A DNA stretch of 7,401 bases from Chloroflexota bacterium (lineage in GTDB: Bacteria > Chloroflexota > Dehalococcoidia > SM23-28-2 > RBG-16-64-32). Positions 4,158-7,401 of the stretch are shown here, in pieces. Below the pieces are notes generated by a model. It had not been told where the DNA came from, ran no database searches, and worked only from the letters and a program-made list of their open reading frames with translations. Positions within the stretch are counted from its first letter, which is position 1, and each line of letters begins with the position of its first letter. Location: contig JADFTG010000053.1 of the NCBI GenBank assembly GCA_022560365.1, positions 1-7,401 of the forward strand, read 5' to 3'. The translations under genes were made by a program, and so were the position numbers.

Positions 4158-7100
4158 ATGAGCATCCTGTCCAAGGTTTTCGGAGACTACAACGAAAAGG
4201 AGCTGAAGAAGCTCTGGCCGATCGTCAAAGAGGTCAACGCCTTCGAAGACGATATCCAGCAGCTTAGCGACGAGCAGCTGCGCGCGAAGACCAACGAGTT
4301 CCGCGAGCGGCTGGACGACGGGGAGACGCTGGAAGACATCCTGCCGGAGGCGTTCGCCGTCGTGCGCGAGATTTCGCAGCGGCGGCTGGGGATGCGGCCC
4401 TTCGACGTGCAGATCCTGGGCGGCGTCGTCCTCCACCAGGGCAAGATCAGCGAGATGAAGACCGGCGAGGGAAAGACGCTCGTCGCCACGCTGCCGATCT
4501 ACCTCAACGCGCTGGCCGGTAAGGGCGTGCACCTGATCACCGTCAACGACTACCTGGCCAAGCGCGACGCCCAGTGGATGGGCGCCGTCTACGACGCCCT
4601 GGGCCTGACCATCGGCATCCTCCAGCACGACTCCGGCTACATCTACGACCGGACGGCGAACCTGGACAACGATAGCCTGCGCCACCTGACCCCGGTGGAA
4701 CGCCGCGAGGTCTACGCCGCCGACATCACCTACGGCACGAACAACGAGTTCGGCTTCGACTTCCTGCGCGACAACATGGCGACGGACTTCGAGCGCGCGG
4801 TGCAGCGGCAGGAAATACCGCAGAGCTACGCCATCGTCGACGAGGTGGACAGCATCCTCATCGATGAGGCGCGGACGCCGCTGATCATCAGTGGCCCGGC
4901 GGAGGAGACCGAGGAGATCTACCGCACGTTCGGGCGCATCGTCCCACGCATGTCGCCTGAGCAGGACCTGATCGTCGACCTCAAGCACAAGAGCGTCGGC
5001 CTCACGGAAGAGGGTGTCGAAAAGGTGGAGAAGGCGCTCGGCATCAAGAACCTCTACGACCCCGAGAACTTCCGCCTGACCCGCTTCCTGGACGCCGCGC
5101 TCAAGGCCCAGTTCCTCTACGAGCGCGAGCACCAGTACGTCGTCAAGGACGGCGAGGTGGTGATTGTCGACGAGTTCACGGGACGCCTGATGACCGGGCG
5201 CCGCTGGTCGGACGGGTTGCACCAGGCGGTGGAGGCGAAAGAGGGTGTCAAGATCCAGCGCGAGAGCGTCACCTACGCCACGATCACGCTGCAGAACTAC
5301 TTCCGGATGTACAAGAAGCTCGCCGGCATGACCGGTACGGCCTGGACGGAGCGCGACGAGTTCCACCAGATCTACGGCCTCGACGTGCTCGTCATCCCGA
5401 CCCACATGCCGATGGTCCGCGCCGACAGGCAGGACATCATCTTCAAGGGCCTGAGCGGCAAGTTCAGAGCCGTTGTGGAGGAGATCGAGGACGCCCATGG
5501 CGACGGCCGCCCGATGCTCGTCGGCACCGTCGCCATTGAGACGTCGGAGCTGCTGTCCGACGCGCTCAAGCGCACGTCGACCTGCAACCTCGAAGACTGC
5601 GCCGAGTACCACCAGGTCTGTCCGCTCAAGGAGCCGGCCGTCCTCAACGCCAAGCAGCACGAGCGAGAAGCGCACATCATCGCCATGGCCGGCGTCCCGG
5701 GCGCCGTCACCATCGCCACCAACATGGCGGGCCGCGGGACCGACATTGTCCTCGGCGGCAATCCGGAACGCATGGCCGGAGAGATCGCCCGCAAGCAGGG
5801 CATCGACCTGCTGACGGCGGCCGAAGACGTCAGCGGGCCGATCCGGGAGCAGGCGCGCAAGAAGTGGCAGGACGAGCACGATCGTGTGGTCGCGGCCGGC
5901 GGGCTGCACATCATCGGCACGGAGCGACACGAGTCGCGGCGCATCGACAATCAGCTCCGTGGTCGTTGCGCGAGACAGGGTGACCGGGGCTCCAGCCGAT
6001 TCTTCCTCAGTCTGGAAGATGACTTGATGAAGATGTTCGCGGGCAAGACGACGCTCACCGTGCTCTCCAAGCTGGGTATGAAGGAGGGCGATGCGATCGA
6101 GCATCCGATGTTGACCAAATCCGTCGGCCGCGCGCAGCGGAAAGTCGAAGAGCGCAACTTCCTTATCCGAAAGAACATTCTCGAATATGACGAGCCGATG
6201 GATGTGCAGCGAGGCTTCTTCTACGGCCTGCGGCAGGACATCCTGGAGGGTCGCGCCGTCAAGGACCTCATTTTCCAGTTCATCGACGACTCGGTGGAGG
6301 ACGCGGTTTACACGTTCCTCGATCGGAATTACGTTTCCAACTGCATCGCCGAGTGGGTGCACGAGAAGCTGAACGTGGCCATCGATGCCGATCGATTCCG
6401 CGGCAAGGATCGTGAGGACCTGCACCTGCTGATCCGCCGGGATGCCACAGAGGAGGCCGGCAACATCATCCGCGTGACCATCGGTGAATACATGTCCCCG
6501 GATATGGATCCGGAGGGATGGGACCTCAAGGGCCTGGCGGATTGGGGTAACGCGAACTTCGATGCGGGCTTGAAGGTCTCGCAGCTGCGCGAGATGTCGG
6601 TTGATGAAGTTATCAAGCAGTTGGATGAAGCGGCGGCGAAGCGCATCGCCGAGGCTGACTTGGCGCCGCTTGATCAGTACCTTGTGCCGGCCTATGCGGA
6701 AAACGAACTCGCGAAGTGGGCCGCGAACAAGTTCGCCAGCGAGGTCAAGGCCGAGGCGTTCGTCGGCCTGGAAGATCCCGCCGATGCGGTCGAGAAGTTG
6801 ATGGCCGACGCTCGCGCTGCCTACGCGCGCCGGGAGCTGACCTACCCGATCGACTTTGCCCTGGAAATGACCTCGGTCGGGATGCAGCATGACCCGCATC
6901 ATGCCATCGAACAGTTCTGCGTGTGGGTCAGATCGAAATACGAGCTGCAATGGGATCCCCAGTCGCTTCCTTCGACGGACCCCATCCAGCTGCGCCAGTT
7001 GCTGATAGCCGAGGCCGAGAAGTGGGATGAATCTCGAATTGCCGAGCGAGCTGATCGTGCGCTGGTTGCGGGCAGTAGCCCGGAGAAGCTCGATGAGTGG

Positions 7101-7401
7101 TTTGCGACAAACTGCAACACCCACCTCACGGATGAGGAGCAAAAGCGTGCGGTTGACGATCCCAAGACCGTGGCTGAAGAGAAGATCGCCTCGGTGCTCA
7201 GGGCGGAGCTGACGCAGTTTGAGCGCTGGGTGCTGCTTCAGATTGTCGATCAGGCGTGGAAGGACCACCTGTACGCTATGGATCAGGTCAAGGAGGCGAT
7301 TGGATTCCGTTCGTTCAGTCAGCGCGATCCGCGCATCGAGTTCAAGCGCGAGGCGGGCCAACTGTTTGAGAACATGCAAAAGTCGATCCGCGAGAAGGTG
7401 A
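4158..7401 (+). CDS. secA: SecA preprotein translocase ATPase, long form (partial, runs off the right edge)
   Basis: SecA is the ATPase that drives unfolded preproteins through SecYEG. 1081 codons are open to the edge; the final TGA at 7399-7401 is out of frame. Motifs in order: MRPFDVQILGG (from 79), Walker A MKTGEGKT (100-107), TVNDYLAKRDAQWMG, TYGTNNEFGFDFLRDNM (191-207), Walker B DEVD (228-231) with DEARTPLIISG, the preprotein cross-linking region, TLQNYFRMYKKLAGMTGTA, TNMAGRGTDI (521-530), GTERHESRRIDNQLRGR, then QLRGRCARQGD (599-609; usually RSGRQGD), EYDEPMDVQR (676-685), and the C-terminal WKDHLYAMDQ (1034-1043) and FSQRDPRIEFKRE. The stretch from EYD to the FERW segment is about 345 residues, against about 160 in E. 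coli. Residues 475-493 hold a Cys-rich insertion. Codon usage changes sharply near residue 575. The start ATG gives the normal N-terminus; AAGGAG is unusually far, 15 nt upstream. Confidence 0.97.
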   Translation, partial: MSILSKVFGDYNEKELKKLWPIVKEVNAFEDDIQQLSDEQLRAKTNEFRERLDDGETLEDILPEAFAVVREISQRRLGMRPFDVQILGGVVLHQGKISEMKTGEGKTLVATLPIYLNALAGKGVHLITVNDYLAKRDAQWMGAVYDALGLTIGILQHDSGYIYDRTANLDNDSLRHLTPVERREVYAADITYGTNNEFGFDFLRDNMATDFERAVQRQEIPQSYAIVDEVDSILIDEARTPLIISGPAEETEEIYRTFGRIVPRMSPEQDLIVDLKHKSVGLTEEGVEKVEKALGIKNLYDPENFRLTRFLDAALKAQFLYEREHQYVVKDGEVVIVDEFTGRLMTGRRWSDGLHQAVEAKEGVKIQRESVTYATITLQNYFRMYKKLAGMTGTAWTERDEFHQIYGLDVLVIPTHMPMVRADRQDIIFKGLSGKFRAVVEEIEDAHGDGRPMLVGTVAIETSELLSDALKRTSTCNLEDCAEYHQVCPLKEPAVLNAKQHEREAHIIAMAGVPGAVTIATNMAGRGTDIVLGGNPERMAGEIARKQGIDLLTAAEDVSGPIREQARKKWQDEHDRVVAAGGLHIIGTERHESRRIDNQLRGRCARQGDRGSSRFFLSLEDDLMKMFAGKTTLTVLSKLGMKEGDAIEHPMLTKSVGRAQRKVEERNFLIRKNILEYDEPMDVQRGFFYGLRQDILEGRAVKDLIFQFIDDSVEDAVYTFLDRNYVSNCIAEWVHEKLNVAIDADRFRGKDREDLHLLIRRDATEEAGNIIRVTIGEYMSPDMDPEGWDLKGLADWGNANFDAGLKVSQLREMSVDEVIKQLDEAAAKRIAEADLAPLDQYLVPAYAENELAKWAANKFASEVKAEAFVGLEDPADAVEKLMADARAAYARRELTYPIDFALEMTSVGMQHDPHHAIEQFCVWVRSKYELQWDPQSLPSTDPIQLRQLLIAEAEKWDESRIAERADRALVAGSSPEKLDEWFATNCNTHLTDEEQKRAVDDPKTVAEEKIASVLRAELTQFERWVLLQIVDQAWKDHLYAMDQVKEAIGFRSFSQRDPRIEFKREAGQLFENMQKSIREKV
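5580..5636 (+). other. Cys/His-rich insertion within SecA NBD2
   Basis: Residues 475-493 of SecA contain C476, C481, H485 and C488 in CNLEDCAEYHQVC, a C-X4-C-X3-H-X2-C arrangement. They lie between the TVAIETSELLSDALKR segment and VLNAKQHE, where E. coli SecA has only about eight residues. The insertion is about 16 residues. Metal binding is possible but unproven; it is distinct from the usual C-terminal zinc tail of SecA, which would lie beyond the window. Confidence 0.6.
6339..7170 (+). repeat. Five tryptophan-anchored modules in the expanded SecA helical region (protein-level repeat)
   Basis: A diverged motif of the form W-x3-K/N-F/L/Y/C followed by about 20 residues and an acidic helix recurs five times: AEWVHEKL (Trp733), ADWGNANF (796), AKWAANKF (854), CVWVRSKY (923) and DEWFATNC (981). 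The spacings are 63, 58, 69 and 58 residues. The DNA is not recognisably repetitive, so the duplication is old. It accounts for most of the extra length of this SecA relative to E. coli. Confidence 0.55.

Noticed and set aside
4081..4161. A 26-codon TTG-initiated frame ending in TGA that overlaps the secA ATG, considered as a SecM-like leader peptide
   Set aside because: It has no Shine-Dalgarno sequence, no signal-peptide-like hydrophobic stretch and no arrest-type motif; the in-phase overlap is easily explained by chance.
4113..7379. A 1088-codon open frame on the minus strand, antisense to secA
   Set aside because: It is in codon register with secA; minus-strand stops would need TTA, CTA or TCA codons in secA, which this GC-rich gene does not use there. 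The predicted protein has no recognisable family features, while the plus frame is unmistakable SecA.
7399..7401. TGA at the right edge as the secA stop codon
   Set aside because: It is out of frame. secA reads GTG at 7398-7400, with 7401 as the first base of the next codon, so the gene continues beyond the window.

Overview
This is a GC-rich bacterial chromosomal window with five protein-coding genes and no mobile element, rRNA, tRNA or CRISPR array that I can see. The genes are the 5' part of rpoB (minus strand, cut by the left edge), an EamA-family transporter and a full-length Ada-type alkylation-repair protein (both minus strand, overlapping by 4 nt), prs (ribose-phosphate pyrophosphokinase, plus strand), and most of a very long secA (plus strand, cut by the right edge). 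From memory, the Prs variant (FSNEN, YARSDKKDQPR and a DDE-type PRPP loop) and the N-terminal half of SecA (an inserted HDSGYIYD stretch) resemble Chloroflexota proteins. The C-terminal third of SecA reminds me more of long planctomycete-type SecA. The phylum is therefore a tentative inference.

Left half, minus strand, transcribed right to left: ada (2833-1760), then eamA (1763-807, TTG start inside the ada stop region, TTGA overlap), then a 195-nt gap with a very good sigma-70-type promoter (TTGACT, 17 bp, TAGAAT), then rpoB (611 to the edge). ada and eamA look translationally coupled. rpoB has its own promoter and strong Shine-Dalgarno sequence, and is not preceded here by the usual rplJ/rplL genes.

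Centre: a 189-nt divergent region between ada and prs holds candidate promoters on both strands and a perfect palindrome, GTGTGGAAGCCACAC, at the predicted ada transcription start. prs probably starts at GTG 3023, although an upstream GTG with a better Shine-Dalgarno sequence exists.

Right half, plus strand: prs is followed by a 166-nt gap containing a purine-rich direct repeat (three GAGACA units), an extended -10 promoter candidate and a strong stem-loop just before the secA ribosome-binding site. secA is open for 1081 codons to the window edge. Three things stand out: a short C-X4-C-X3-H-X2-C insertion in the second nucleotide-binding domain; a greatly expanded helical region with five tryptophan-anchored modules spaced 58-69 residues apart; and an abrupt change in codon usage near position 5880 (Asp codons 38 GAC to 3 GAT before, 18 GAC to 27 GAT after, counted by hand). 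The last suggests a mosaic gene or a chimeric assembly join.

The genes are mostly housekeeping (transcription, PRPP synthesis, protein export) plus a small alkylation-repair/transporter unit. I found no convincing undescribed multi-gene system. The most unusual material is inside and just upstream of secA.
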